From contig JAIIAN010000112.1 of assembly GCA_022717655.1 (NCBI GenBank), forward strand, positions 1-9,587: a stretch of 9,587 nt of DNA, written 5' to 3'. Every line of letters starts with the position of its first letter. Position 1 is the stretch's first letter. The DNA is from Bacillota bacterium (GTDB lineage Bacteria; Bacillota; Clostridia; Lachnospirales; Lachnospiraceae). This document shows positions 1 to 6,500 of the stretch, piece after piece. The position numbers and the translations under genes are program-made. The notes under the pieces were generated by a model. The model saw only the letters and a program-made list of their open reading frames with translations, ran no database searches and was not told the DNA's origin.

Positions 1-277
1 GTATATGAGAATGATGGCTCCGTTTTATTTCTCTTATGCGGCTGCAGAGGCATTGTCAGGAGCGTGCTGTGGACTTGGAGAAACCCTGTCTTCTATGATC
101 ACAACGCTTGTCAGTATCTGCCTGCTTCGTGTATGCGGAATCTGGTTTATACTTCCTGTATTTGAAACAATGGAGTGTATCATCTGGATTTATATTGCAT
201 CCTGGATTGCAGCAGGTGTAGCGTTTTTCGTTTTATTTTTACAAAGAAGCAGAAAAAAGCTGCAGGTGGTTTCTTAA
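1..277 (+). CDS. MATE family efflux transporter, C-terminal fragment
   Basis: This is the last ~91 codons of a gene that enters from the left edge; the frame is open from base 2, so the true start lies outside the window. The visible part is strongly hydrophobic, with about three membrane segments, and ends in a short basic cytoplasmic tail (QRSRKKLQVVS). The stretch around EALSGACCGLGETLSSMITTL matches the conserved 'LSGxxRGxGxTxxPM' region in the C-terminal half of MATE (NorM/DinF-like) transporters, which export drugs or metabolites from the cytoplasm in exchange for Na+ or H+. The spacing to the stop fits the end of helices 10-12. Substrate cannot be read from this piece. No clear intrinsic terminator follows, and the next gene has its own promoter, so it is probably a separate unit. 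Confidence 0.83.
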   Translation, partial: YMRMMAPFYFSYAAAEALSGACCGLGETLSSMITTLVSICLLRVCGIWFILPVFETMECIIWIYIASWIAAGVAFFVLFLQRSRKKLQVVS

Positions 278-296
278 AAAATTTTAGTTCTCTTTC

Positions 297-325
297 TTTA
301 CAAGTGCTCTTTTTCCATCTATACT
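297..325 (+). promoter_or_regulatory. sigma-A-type promoter for the cysteine-cluster gene pair
   Basis: A -35 box TTTACA (297-302) and a -10 box TATACT (320-325) are separated by exactly 17 bases, each one mismatch from consensus. It lies about 100 bases upstream of the first gene of the pair. Two copies of the 6-bp palindrome CTTAAG (324-329 and 339-344) sit on and just after the -10 box, 15 bases apart start to start, and could be a regulator site. Experimental start site unknown. Confidence 0.6.
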
Positions 326-428
326 TAAGAAAAATGAACTTAAGAGGAAATAGGCGAATGTAGGCTTGAAAATCAGATATAGAGTAGTTAAAAGCGTACA
401 GGTTAAGAATAAGGAGAATGGAAAATAA

Positions 429-1100
429 ATGGAACGAGAAGTTTTGATGGAAGATTTAAAAAAATTATATAGTTCATCCGATATGGTAAAAGCAGATTGT
501 GGCGGCTGTAAAGGCTGCCACGATTGCTGTTGCGGGATGGGGGATTCGATAGTATTAGACCCTTATGACATTTATCAGATGAACAAACATTTAGGTGTTA
601 AATTTGAAGAACTGTTGAATCATAAGATTTCTCTTCATGCAGAAGAGGGATTGATTCTGCCAAATTTAAAAATGCAGGGAAAAGAGGATGGATGTGCCTT
701 TTTAAATGAAGAGGGAAGATGCACCATTCATGCTTTTCGCCCTGGTTTTTGTCGTTTGTTTCCGCTTGGCAGAATTTATGAAGACGGTTCTTTTTCTTAT
801 TATCTGCAGTCACAGGAATGTACGAAAGCAAATCGAACAAAGGTAAAGGTAAATAAATGGCTGGGGATTTCTGAGTTAAAACAGTATGAGAACTTTGTAA
901 ATGAGTGGCATTATTTTCTAAAAGATACAAAAGCATTGCTGTTACGCCTTTCGGATGCCCAGTTGAATCAGGAGCTGAGTATGTATCTGTTAAATCGTTT
1001 TTATACGACAGCGTTTGATTTGGAAGCGGATTTTTACGAGCAGTTTGAGGAACGAATGACACAGATGAAGAAACTGATTCGTACACTGGGAGGACAATAA
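429..1100 (+). CDS. YkgJ-family cysteine cluster protein
   Basis: This 223-residue soluble protein belongs to the CxxCxxCC (YkgJ) family, thought to bind zinc or iron; its biochemical role is not established. The N-terminal metal motif is visible as C24-x2-C27-x2-C30-x2-C33-C34-C35, richer than the minimal family motif. A second conserved block follows: C89-AFLNEE-x2-C98 and C108-RLFPLGR. The C-terminal half (about 125-223) lacks cysteines after C132 and is predicted mostly helical. The start at ATG 429 is chosen because AAGGAG (411-416) lies 12 bases upstream; ATG 447 in the same frame would be too far away. The next gene begins 12 bases after the stop, with its ribosome site overlapping this stop codon, so the two are co-translated and may act together. 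Confidence 0.83.
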   Translation: MEREVLMEDLKKLYSSSDMVKADCGGCKGCHDCCCGMGDSIVLDPYDIYQMNKHLGVKFEELLNHKISLHAEEGLILPNLKMQGKEDGCAFLNEEGRCTIHAFRPGFCRLFPLGRIYEDGSFSYYLQSQECTKANRTKVKVNKWLGISELKQYENFVNEWHYFLKDTKALLLRLSDAQLNQELSMYLLNRFYTTAFDLEADFYEQFEERMTQMKKLIRTLGGQ

Positions 1101-1112
1101 GGAGAAACAACT

Positions 1113-2240
1113 ATGAGATATTTAAAACCGGATTTTTACGATGAATTTTCCTGTCTTGCTGGAGCCTGTCCAAAAACCTGCTGTGCCGGATGGCAGATTG
1201 TAATTGATGAGGAATCGCTTGATAAATATGAGACACTTTCGGGTGCATTTGGAAACCGGCTTTGCAATTCAATTGACTGGGAGGAAGAAAGTTTTGTTCA
1301 GTATGGGAGTCGTTGTGCCTTTTTAAATGAAGAAGATTTATGTGACATCCAGAAAGAACTTGGAGAAAGCTATCTTTGTGATACCTGTAAGATGTATCCA
1401 CGCCACGTGGAAGAATATGAGGGACTTAGGGAGTATTCGCTTTCCTTATCCTGTCCAAAGGCAGCAGAAATGATACTTCAAAATCAAAAGAAAGTGGCGT
1501 TTTTAGAATGGGAGACAGAAGGAGAGGAGGAATTTGAAGAGTTTGATTTTTTAATGTTTACCCAGCTTGAGGATGCAAGAGATATTTTGTATACCATTAT
1601 ACAAAATCGTGACTTAAGTTTTGAAAAGAGAGCATGGCTGTGCGCAAAACTGGCAAAATCCATGCAGGAATCCATTGATAAAAATCAGTTCTTTGAAATT
1701 GATGCTTTGCTTGAACAGTATCGTAATACAGATATAGAACTGCTTTGTAAAGGGTATAAATATAAAACAGAAACTCCAGGGGAGCGTTATGTGCGCATGA
1801 AGAAAGAAATTCGGGTGTTACAGGAAGAATTGGAACATTTGGAGAGTGCATGGAGTGTGACACTGGAAAATCTAGCAGAACTGCTCTATCAAGAAGGGGA
1901 AGAAAACTACTGTCAGATTTATGAGGCGTTTCAGAAGGCTGTCGGGGCAAAAAGTGATACAAAACAAGAATGGGAAATCCAAAAAGAACAGCTTATGATG
2001 TTTTTTGTATATACTTATTTTTGTGGAGCAGTCTATGATGATGCAGTCTGGAGCAAAATGGCATTGAGTCTGTTTTCTGTAGAGTGGATTGCAGAGTTAT
2101 GGATGTATCAGTGGATATCAGAAAAGAAAACGCTTACATTTAAAGATGAAGTGGAACTGGCTTATCGCTATGCCAGGGAAATTGAACACTCCGATTTGAA
2201 CTTAGAAGCGTTAGAACGGTACTTTAATAAATTATTTTGA
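1113..2240 (+). CDS. fliB: FliB-family protein (flagellin lysine-N-methylase family)
   Basis: This 375-residue protein matches the clostridial FliB family, usually named flagellin lysine-N-methylase after Salmonella FliB, which methylates lysines of flagellin. The N-terminus (MRYLKPDFYDEFSC) is typical, followed by cysteines C14-x4-C19-x3-C23-C24 and a second block C68-AFLNEE-x2-C77 ... ELGESYLC89-DTC92-KMYPR, then C114. The remaining two thirds is acidic and helical. The start at ATG 1113 has AAGGAG (1099-1104) 8 bases upstream, overlapping the previous stop. Length is usual for the family. No flagellin or other flagellar gene is in the window, and the partner upstream is a related cysteine-cluster protein, so the real substrate may be something else. 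The family assignment is firm; the activity is family knowledge only. Confidence 0.82.
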   Translation: MRYLKPDFYDEFSCLAGACPKTCCAGWQIVIDEESLDKYETLSGAFGNRLCNSIDWEEESFVQYGSRCAFLNEEDLCDIQKELGESYLCDTCKMYPRHVEEYEGLREYSLSLSCPKAAEMILQNQKKVAFLEWETEGEEEFEEFDFLMFTQLEDARDILYTIIQNRDLSFEKRAWLCAKLAKSMQESIDKNQFFEIDALLEQYRNTDIELLCKGYKYKTETPGERYVRMKKEIRVLQEELEHLESAWSVTLENLAELLYQEGEENYCQIYEAFQKAVGAKSDTKQEWEIQKEQLMMFFVYTYFCGAVYDDAVWSKMALSLFSVEWIAELWMYQWISEKKTLTFKDEVELAYRYAREIEHSDLNLEALERYFNKLF

Positions 2241-2332
2241 TAAAAAATGGCAGGTTTAAAACTTAGATTGTATTTATAACAAAACAGGATTCGCTACGTT
2301 TCGTACAAAAAAGAATACAACAGGTAAAAGGC

Positions 2333-2361
2333 TTGAAAAATAAAATCAGACTGGTTACAAT
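2333..2361 (+). promoter_or_regulatory. promoter of the [FeFe]-hydrogenase gene
   Basis: TTGAAA (2333-2338) and TACAAT (2356-2361) are separated by 17 bases, giving a near-consensus vegetative promoter about 75 bases before the TTG start. In the leader, a small 7-bp hairpin (2389-2405, loop AGA, one G-T pair) sits 16 bases ahead of the ribosome site; it has no T-run and is not a terminator. The rest of the 196-base gap after the preceding gene shows no gene. Confidence 0.6.
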
Positions 2362-2421
2362 GGGGAACAAAGAGGGAATAAAAATGTACTCGGAAAGATT
2401 CTGAGAGGATATAAGAAAAAC

Positions 2422-2427
2422 AGGAGG
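2422..2427 (+). promoter_or_regulatory. ribosome binding site fixing a TTG start
   Basis: AGGAGG lies 9 bases before TTG 2437. No ATG or GTG in the correct frame is better placed, so this site decides the rare TTG start of the hydrogenase. A TTG start behind a perfect Shine-Dalgarno sequence suggests moderate, tuned translation. Confidence 0.7.
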
Positions 2428-2436
2428 AAGTAATTT

Positions 2437-3960
2437 TTGAGAGGCGTAGAAACCAGAATCCAGGAAATCCGACGCAGGATTTTCAAAGAAGTAGCGCGTA
2501 TGGCTTATAATACGGAGAATAGTGTTGCAGGCAGAATTGAGGAACTGCCATACGAAATTATTCCTGGGGAAGTAGGAAATTTCAGAAACGATGTCTTTTT
2601 AGAGCGGGCGATTGTAGGAGAACGTTTGAGACTTGCGATGGGGCTTCCGTGTCGAAGTGCAGCAGAACATGCACCGTTATCGGACAACATTGCACTGGCA
2701 GACCAGGCGGAAACTTATTATACTCCACCGCTGATTAATATTATTAAATTTGCATGTAATGCATGTGCCGAGAAAAGAGTTTATGTGACAGATGGATGTC
2801 AGGGCTGTCTGGCTCATCCTTGTGTGGAAGTCTGTCCGAAGAAAGCGGTTACATTAGACCGGACAAACGGTCGTTCGGTCATCGATACGGAAAAATGTAT
2901 TAAGTGTGGCAAATGTGCAGAGGTTTGTTCTTACAATGCGATTATTGTTCAGGAACGTCCTTGTGCAAAAGCCTGTGGAATGGATGCGATTGGTTCGGAT
3001 GAAAATGGAAAAGCGGAGATTGATTCTGAAAAATGTGTTTCCTGTGGTCAGTGCCTGGTAAATTGTCCATTTGGAGCGATTTCTGATAAATCCCAAATCT
3101 TTCAGGTGATTCGTGCAATGCAGTCAGGAGAACGTGTATATGCGGCACTTGCACCTGCCTTTGTAGGACAGTTTGGTGCAAAAGTAACACCGGGAAAACT
3201 GCGTTCGGCAATGAAAATGCTTGGGTTTGCAGATATTTTTGAAGTGGCGATTGGTGCGGACTTATGTGCGACACAGGAAGCAGAAGATTTTGTACAGGAA
3301 GTTCCAAATAAACTGCCGTTTATGGCAACCTCCTGTTGTCCGGCATGGTCTTCTATGGCAAAAAAATTGTATCCGGAATACAGAGAGTGTATTTCCATGG
3401 CATTGACTCCAATGACACTGACAGCAAGACTGATTAAAGAACAGCATAAAAACGCAAAGGTTGTCTTTATCGGACCATGTGCAGCAAAGAAATTAGAGGC
3501 GATGAGAAAATCGGTCCGCAGTGAAGTTGATTTTGTATTAACCTTTGAAGAAATGATGGGCATCTTTGAAGCAAAAGAGATTGATGTGGCAGGCTTGACA
3601 GAGGAAGCGGAAGGAATCAATGATGCTTCTATGGATGGAAGAAATTTTGCGGTTTCCGGAGGAGTGGCACAGTCCGTTGTCAATGTAATAAAGGAGCGCT
3701 ATCCAGAAAGAGAAATTAAGACAGCAAATGCGGAGGGCTTAAGAGACTGTCGAAAACTGCTTATGATGGCAAAAGCTGGAAAATATAATGGTTATCTGTT
3801 GGAAGGCATGGGATGTCCTGGTGGCTGTGTCGCAGGTGCGGGTACGATGCAGTCAATTAAGAAATCCCAGAATGCAGTGAAAAAATATGCAGCGCAGGCA
3901 AATCATAAAAATTCAAATGAAACAGAGTACGTGAAAGAATTAAATAAATTAGTGGATTAA
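2437..3960 (+). CDS. monomeric [FeFe]-hydrogenase, group B-like
   Basis: This 507-residue cytoplasmic enzyme probably interconverts protons and H2 using ferredoxin. All three H-cluster motifs are present: T298-SCCPAW (L1), G346-PCAAKK (L2) and E456-GMGCPGGCVAGAG (L3). H-cluster ligands are therefore C301, C348, C460 and C464, with C300 in the place of the proton-shuttling cysteine of CpI. L2 has Gly where group A enzymes have Met (MPC), and L3 reads EGMGCPGGC, both pointing to group B (as in C. pasteurianum CpIII). The first ~100 residues are helical without cysteines; residues 107-210 carry C107/C110, C121-x2-C124-x4-C129-x3-C133, C154-x2-C157-x2-C160-x3-C164, C176/C180 and C200-x2-C203-x2-C206-x3-C210, enough for three or four relay [4Fe-4S] clusters. 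No flavin or NAD subunit adjoins it. It forms its own transcription unit. Maturation factors HydEFG are not in the window. Confidence 0.9.
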   Translation: MRGVETRIQEIRRRIFKEVARMAYNTENSVAGRIEELPYEIIPGEVGNFRNDVFLERAIVGERLRLAMGLPCRSAAEHAPLSDNIALADQAETYYTPPLINIIKFACNACAEKRVYVTDGCQGCLAHPCVEVCPKKAVTLDRTNGRSVIDTEKCIKCGKCAEVCSYNAIIVQERPCAKACGMDAIGSDENGKAEIDSEKCVSCGQCLVNCPFGAISDKSQIFQVIRAMQSGERVYAALAPAFVGQFGAKVTPGKLRSAMKMLGFADIFEVAIGADLCATQEAEDFVQEVPNKLPFMATSCCPAWSSMAKKLYPEYRECISMALTPMTLTARLIKEQHKNAKVVFIGPCAAKKLEAMRKSVRSEVDFVLTFEEMMGIFEAKEIDVAGLTEEAEGINDASMDGRNFAVSGGVAQSVVNVIKERYPEREIKTANAEGLRDCRKLLMMAKAGKYNGYLLEGMGCPGGCVAGAGTMQSIKKSQNAVKKYAAQANHKNSNETEYVKELNKLVD

Positions 3961-3962
3961 AG

Positions 3963-4008
3963 AAAAAGTACCGATATACAAAAAATGCTGTGTATCGGTA
4001 CTTTTTTT
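3963..4008 (+). terminator. intrinsic terminator after the hydrogenase gene
   Basis: A 13-bp stem, GTACCGATATACA (3968-3980) pairing with 3989-4001 with a single G-T wobble, encloses an 8-base loop and is followed by seven T (4002-4008). Five A upstream (3963-3967) can pair with the T-run, as in bidirectional terminators. It starts 3 bases after the stop codon and should separate the hydrogenase from the downstream operon. Confidence 0.92.
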
Positions 4009-4090
4009 GGCATTTTAGGTAAAATGATAATTTAAAGTGATAACACGCAAAAGCACCATAAGAAAAAAATATAGCAAAATCGTTAAAAAA

Positions 4091-4120
4091 TTGTTGTTAA
4101 TTTCTTATCGATATGATATT
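4091..4120 (+). promoter_or_regulatory. probable promoter of the ldh-hdr operon
   Basis: The AT-rich stretch offers TTGTTG (4091-4096) with GATATT (4115-4120) at 18 bases, or TATGAT (4112-4117) at 15 bases. Neither is perfect, as expected for a regulated promoter. It is the best candidate in the 342-base gap between the hydrogenase stop and the dehydrogenase start, and would leave a leader of roughly 175 bases. Confidence 0.45.
4094..4111 (+). promoter_or_regulatory. Rex-like operator (redox-sensing repressor site)
   Basis: The 18 bases TTGTTAA-tttc-TTATCGA match the Firmicute Rex consensus TTGTTAA-N4-TTAACAA at 7/7 positions in the left half and 5/7 in the right, with exact spacing. It lies between the candidate -35 and -10 boxes, where a repressor would block polymerase. 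Rex senses the NADH/NAD+ ratio and commonly controls lactate, alcohol and hydrogen metabolism genes, which fits the genes downstream. Whether Rex binds here is inference. Confidence 0.5.
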
Positions 4121-4302
4121 CTACAGAGGTAGCGCAGAGCGAAAGTCGTTAAAATGCCATTTTGTGTGCGGATATCGTGTGCTTTTTAGGATAAATCTAC
4201 ATGAGAAGAAAAATGCAGAAAAACGATTTTCCATTTTTTTTAGAAATGATTGTTAAAAAAAAGACAATAAGAGTGCCCTTATCTAAGGGGAAAGGAGTAA
4301 AC
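4121..4302 (+). other. long untranslated leader of the ldh-hdr operon
   Basis: About 180 bases lie between the likely promoter and the dehydrogenase start. Small hairpins are visible: CTAC/GTAG (4121-4132), AAAAT/ATTTT (4151-4163) and CCCTT/AAGGG (4276-4289), the last ending one base before the ribosome site. No riboswitch class is recognised. From 4201 the leader is also open in frame with the dehydrogenase, but the resulting basic 34-residue extension does not look like coding sequence. Confidence 0.4.
4291..4297 (+). promoter_or_regulatory. ribosome binding site fixing the dehydrogenase start
   Basis: AAAGGAG lies 5 bases before ATG 4303. It selects this start over the in-frame ATG at 4201, which lacks a comparable site and would add 34 basic residues ahead of the nucleotide-binding fold. 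Confidence 0.75.
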
Positions 4303-5253
4303 ATGAGCAGTAAAATTACTATTATAGGTGCAGGCAGTGTAGGAGCAACCATTGCGTATACGTTATCAAATGAGGACATCGCTTCCAACATTGTTTTGAT
4401 TGATATAAACAAACAAAAGGTAGAAGGCGAAGTCATGGATATTGCACAGGGAACTTGTTTCCGTGACCCGATTTCAATTGTAGCCGGAGAATACGAAGAT
4501 GCCAAAGGTTCTGATATTGTAATTATCACTTCAGGCATTGCACGAAAACCTGGTCAGACAAGAATTGAATTGACCCAGACTAATGTAAATATCATGAAAA
4601 GCATTGCACCACAGATTGTAAAAGCAGCACCGGATGCACTTTATATCATCGTAAGTAATCCGGTTGATATTATGACTTATGTCTTTACAAAGATTTCAGG
4701 ACTGCCGGAAAATCAGATTATCGGTTCCGGAACAATCTTAGATACTGCCCGACTTCGCTGTGGATTGTCGGAACATCTTAAAGTATCACAGAAAAATATT
4801 CATGCTTATGTATTTGGAGAGCATGGAGATACTTCTTTCATTCCTTGGACAGGGGCTTATATTTCCGGTGTGAGCATCAATGAGTATTATGAGTTGGCAA
4901 AGAGTCTTGGAAAAGATGTAAAAGAACTGGATAAAGAAGCAATGCTTGCTTATGTACAAAAATCTGGTGGACAGATTATTGCAAATAAAGGTGCTACTTT
5001 TTATGCGGTTTCAAAATCAGTTTGCAAATTATGTGGAATTGTACTGGCATCTTCTGATTCTGTTGCGACAGTATCCTCTATGATGCATGGAGAGTATGGA
5101 ATTGAAGATGTATGTTTAAGTACTTTGACTTTAGTCGGTCCGAATGGAATTCAGGGAAAAGTACCGATGCGAATGAATCAGAAAGAAATTGAACAGTTAA
5201 AGAAAAGTGCAGACTCCTTAAAAGAAGTCATTGCACAGATTAATCTGGATTAA
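4303..5253 (+). CDS. ldh: NAD-dependent L-lactate/malate dehydrogenase family enzyme
   Basis: This 316-residue enzyme has the usual family length and would normally be annotated L-lactate dehydrogenase (pyruvate + NADH to lactate). The N-terminal Rossmann fold shows G9-AGSVG14 and D34, which favours NAD over NADP. Catalytic residues are intact: R87, N119, D147, R150 and H174 (in GEHGD). The substrate-specificity position in ARKPGQTR is R81, where lactate dehydrogenases carry Gln (Q102 in the usual numbering) and malate dehydrogenases carry Arg. In contrast, KGAT (T232) is the Thr typical of lactate enzymes rather than the Ala/Ser of malate enzymes. The substrate, pyruvate or oxaloacetate, is therefore uncertain. 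It heads the operon; hdrB begins 47 bases later with no terminator between. A Rex-like operator upstream suggests NADH-responsive control. Confidence 0.85.
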   Translation: MSSKITIIGAGSVGATIAYTLSNEDIASNIVLIDINKQKVEGEVMDIAQGTCFRDPISIVAGEYEDAKGSDIVIITSGIARKPGQTRIELTQTNVNIMKSIAPQIVKAAPDALYIIVSNPVDIMTYVFTKISGLPENQIIGSGTILDTARLRCGLSEHLKVSQKNIHAYVFGEHGDTSFIPWTGAYISGVSINEYYELAKSLGKDVKELDKEAMLAYVQKSGGQIIANKGATFYAVSKSVCKLCGIVLASSDSVATVSSMMHGEYGIEDVCLSTLTLVGPNGIQGKVPMRMNQKEIEQLKKSADSLKEVIAQINLD

Positions 5254-5300
5254 AATACAGACGTAATATTTAAGAGCGAAAAGAGAAAGGACAACAGGAT

Positions 5301-6113
5301 ATGAAATACAGTTATTATCCAGGGTGTACGCTGAGAACAAAGGCAAAAGACTTGGATGCTTATGCCAGAGCTTCAGCAAAAGTGCTTGGATTTGAACTGG
5401 AAGAAATTGAAAACTGGCAGTGCTGTGGCGGGGTTTACCCGCTCGGCACAGATGAAATTGCCACAAAACTTTCTTCCGTACGTGCACTCAATGAGGCAAA
5501 AGAAAAGGGTCAGGATTTGATAACTCTTTGTTCTGCCTGTCATCATGTGATTAAACGTGTCAATGATGATATGAAGAATGTAGAGGATATTCGGACAAGG
5601 GCAAATAATTATATGCAGTTAGAAGAACCTTATGCAGGAGAGACAACCGTGCTTCATTTTTTAGAGGTGCTTCGTGACAGAGTAGGATTTGATACATTAA
5701 AAGAAAAAGTGATAAATCCGTTAGAAGGAAAGAAAATCGGTGCTTATTACGGATGTTTACTGCTTCGTCCCGGAAAGATTATGGCGTTCGATAATCCGGA
5801 AAATCCGAGTGTAATAGAAGATTTTATTCGGGCAATTGGAGCGGAGCCGGTTATCTATCCATATCGAAACGAATGTTGTGGTGGATATATTTCCTTAAAA
5901 GAAAAAGAGATGGCAAAAAATATGTCCCAAAAAGTGACAGACAGTGCAAAAGGGTTTGGAGCAGAAATGTTAATTACAGCCTGTCCACTTTGCCTTTATA
6001 ATTTAAAGAAAAATGGAAATCAGACACTTCCGGTTTATTATTTTACAGAGCTTTTAGCAGAAGCACTTGGCGTAAAAGAAGAAGCCAAGAGGGAGGTGGC
6101 AAAAAATGAATGA
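5301..6113 (+). CDS. hdrB: heterodisulfide reductase subunit B-like protein (two CCG domains)
   Basis: HdrB is the disulfide-reducing subunit of Hdr complexes, where paired non-cubane [4Fe-4S] clusters cleave a disulfide such as CoM-S-S-CoB in methanogens. The 270 residues show both CCG domains complete: C9, C41-C42-G, C77-x2-C80 and C152, C192-C193-G, C228-x2-C231. This full set matches catalytically active HdrB, not degenerate electron-transfer relatives. No membrane segment is seen, so it is the soluble HdrABC type, not HdrDE. The start is ATG 5301 with GAAAGGA (5285-5291) 9 bases upstream. The 3' end overlaps hdrC by 8 bases. Since a bacterium of this type should lack CoM and CoB, the natural disulfide is unknown. 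Confidence 0.92.
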   Translation: MKYSYYPGCTLRTKAKDLDAYARASAKVLGFELEEIENWQCCGGVYPLGTDEIATKLSSVRALNEAKEKGQDLITLCSACHHVIKRVNDDMKNVEDIRTRANNYMQLEEPYAGETTVLHFLEVLRDRVGFDTLKEKVINPLEGKKIGAYYGCLLLRPGKIMAFDNPENPSVIEDFIRAIGAEPVIYPYRNECCGGYISLKEKEMAKNMSQKVTDSAKGFGAEMLITACPLCLYNLKKNGNQTLPVYYFTELLAEALGVKEEAKREVAKNE

Positions 6114-6495
6114 CAGTAAAACACAAGCAGAAAAGATAAAAGAAATCAGTGGAACAAATCCCTTAAAATGCATGAAATGTGGAAAATGTTCTGCAACCTG
6201 TCCGGCTTTTCAGGAGATGGATATCAAACCGCATCAGTTTGTATCTTATGTCATCAATGAAGAAATTGAGGAGCTTGTTCAGTCAGAGTCTTTATGGAAA
6301 TGTCTTTCCTGCTTTGCCTGCGTAGAACGATGTCCACGAGATGTACAGCCAGGCAGAATCATTGATGCGGTAAGACAGCTGGTAGTAAGAAAACGGGGAC
6401 AGGCATATTTGTCAGCAGATGAAATTCCGGAATTATTAGATCCGGAACTTCCACAGCAGTTATTAGTGAGTGCATTCAGAAGATATAGGAGGTAA
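6106..6495 (+). CDS. hdrC: heterodisulfide reductase subunit C-like ferredoxin
   Basis: This 129-residue protein carries two [4Fe-4S] motifs, C22-x2-C25-x2-C28-x3-C32-P and C66-x2-C69-x2-C72-x3-C76-P, separated by a 33-residue helical linker, exactly the HdrC layout. It relays electrons from the HdrA flavin to the catalytic clusters of HdrB. The start at ATG 6106 lies inside the end of hdrB, preceded by GGAGGT (6092-6097) at 8 bases; the overlap suggests translational coupling and fixed stoichiometry. The first ~18 residues are a short lead-in without a signal peptide, so it is cytoplasmic. The gene ends 5 bases before the GTG start of hdrA, and its last codons contain that gene's ribosome site. 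Confidence 0.92.
   Translation: MNDSKTQAEKIKEISGTNPLKCMKCGKCSATCPAFQEMDIKPHQFVSYVINEEIEELVQSESLWKCLSCFACVERCPRDVQPGRIIDAVRQLVVRKRGQAYLSADEIPELLDPELPQQLLVSAFRRYRR
6487..6492 (+). promoter_or_regulatory. ribosome binding site fixing a GTG start of hdrA
   Basis: AGGAGG within the last codons of hdrC lies 8 bases before GTG 6501. The residues that follow (QRIGVFVCHCGTN) match the normal HdrA N-terminus, so the GTG start is favoured over any later ATG. Confidence 0.8.
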
Positions 6496-6500
6496 CCCTG

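Noticed and set aside
598..1110. Antisense open frames across the genes, including ones at 598-1110, 3102-3683 and 6279-6815
   Set aside because: They lie wholly or almost wholly opposite well-supported genes, their products match no family I recognise, and they look like shadows of codon bias on the + strand.
2268..2282. TTGT-N7-ACAA inverted repeat upstream of the hydrogenase as a second Rex site
   Set aside because: Rex sites have TTGT-N10-ACAA spacing; this is three bases short and the inner positions do not match. It lies about 65 bases upstream of the -35 box.
2285..2310. Possible terminator hairpin after the FliB-type gene (TACG/CGTA)
   Set aside because: The stem is only about four base pairs with a 3-base loop and is not followed by a T-run.
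4124..4190. GAGGTAGC-like start of a lysine-type riboswitch in the dehydrogenase leader
   Set aside because: Only the first few bases resemble it; the later conserved segments and the multi-stem fold are absent, and the gene is not in lysine metabolism.
4201..4302. An upstream in-frame ATG giving a dehydrogenase with 34 extra N-terminal residues
   Set aside because: No good ribosome site precedes it, the extension is basic and unlike the family, and AAAGGAG with ATG 4303 gives the standard N-terminus just before the Rossmann glycine motif.
5254..5300. A separate promoter for hdrB in the gap after the dehydrogenase
   Set aside because: A TAATAT-like -10 can be found, but no -35 at suitable spacing; there is also no terminator, so cotranscription is simpler.
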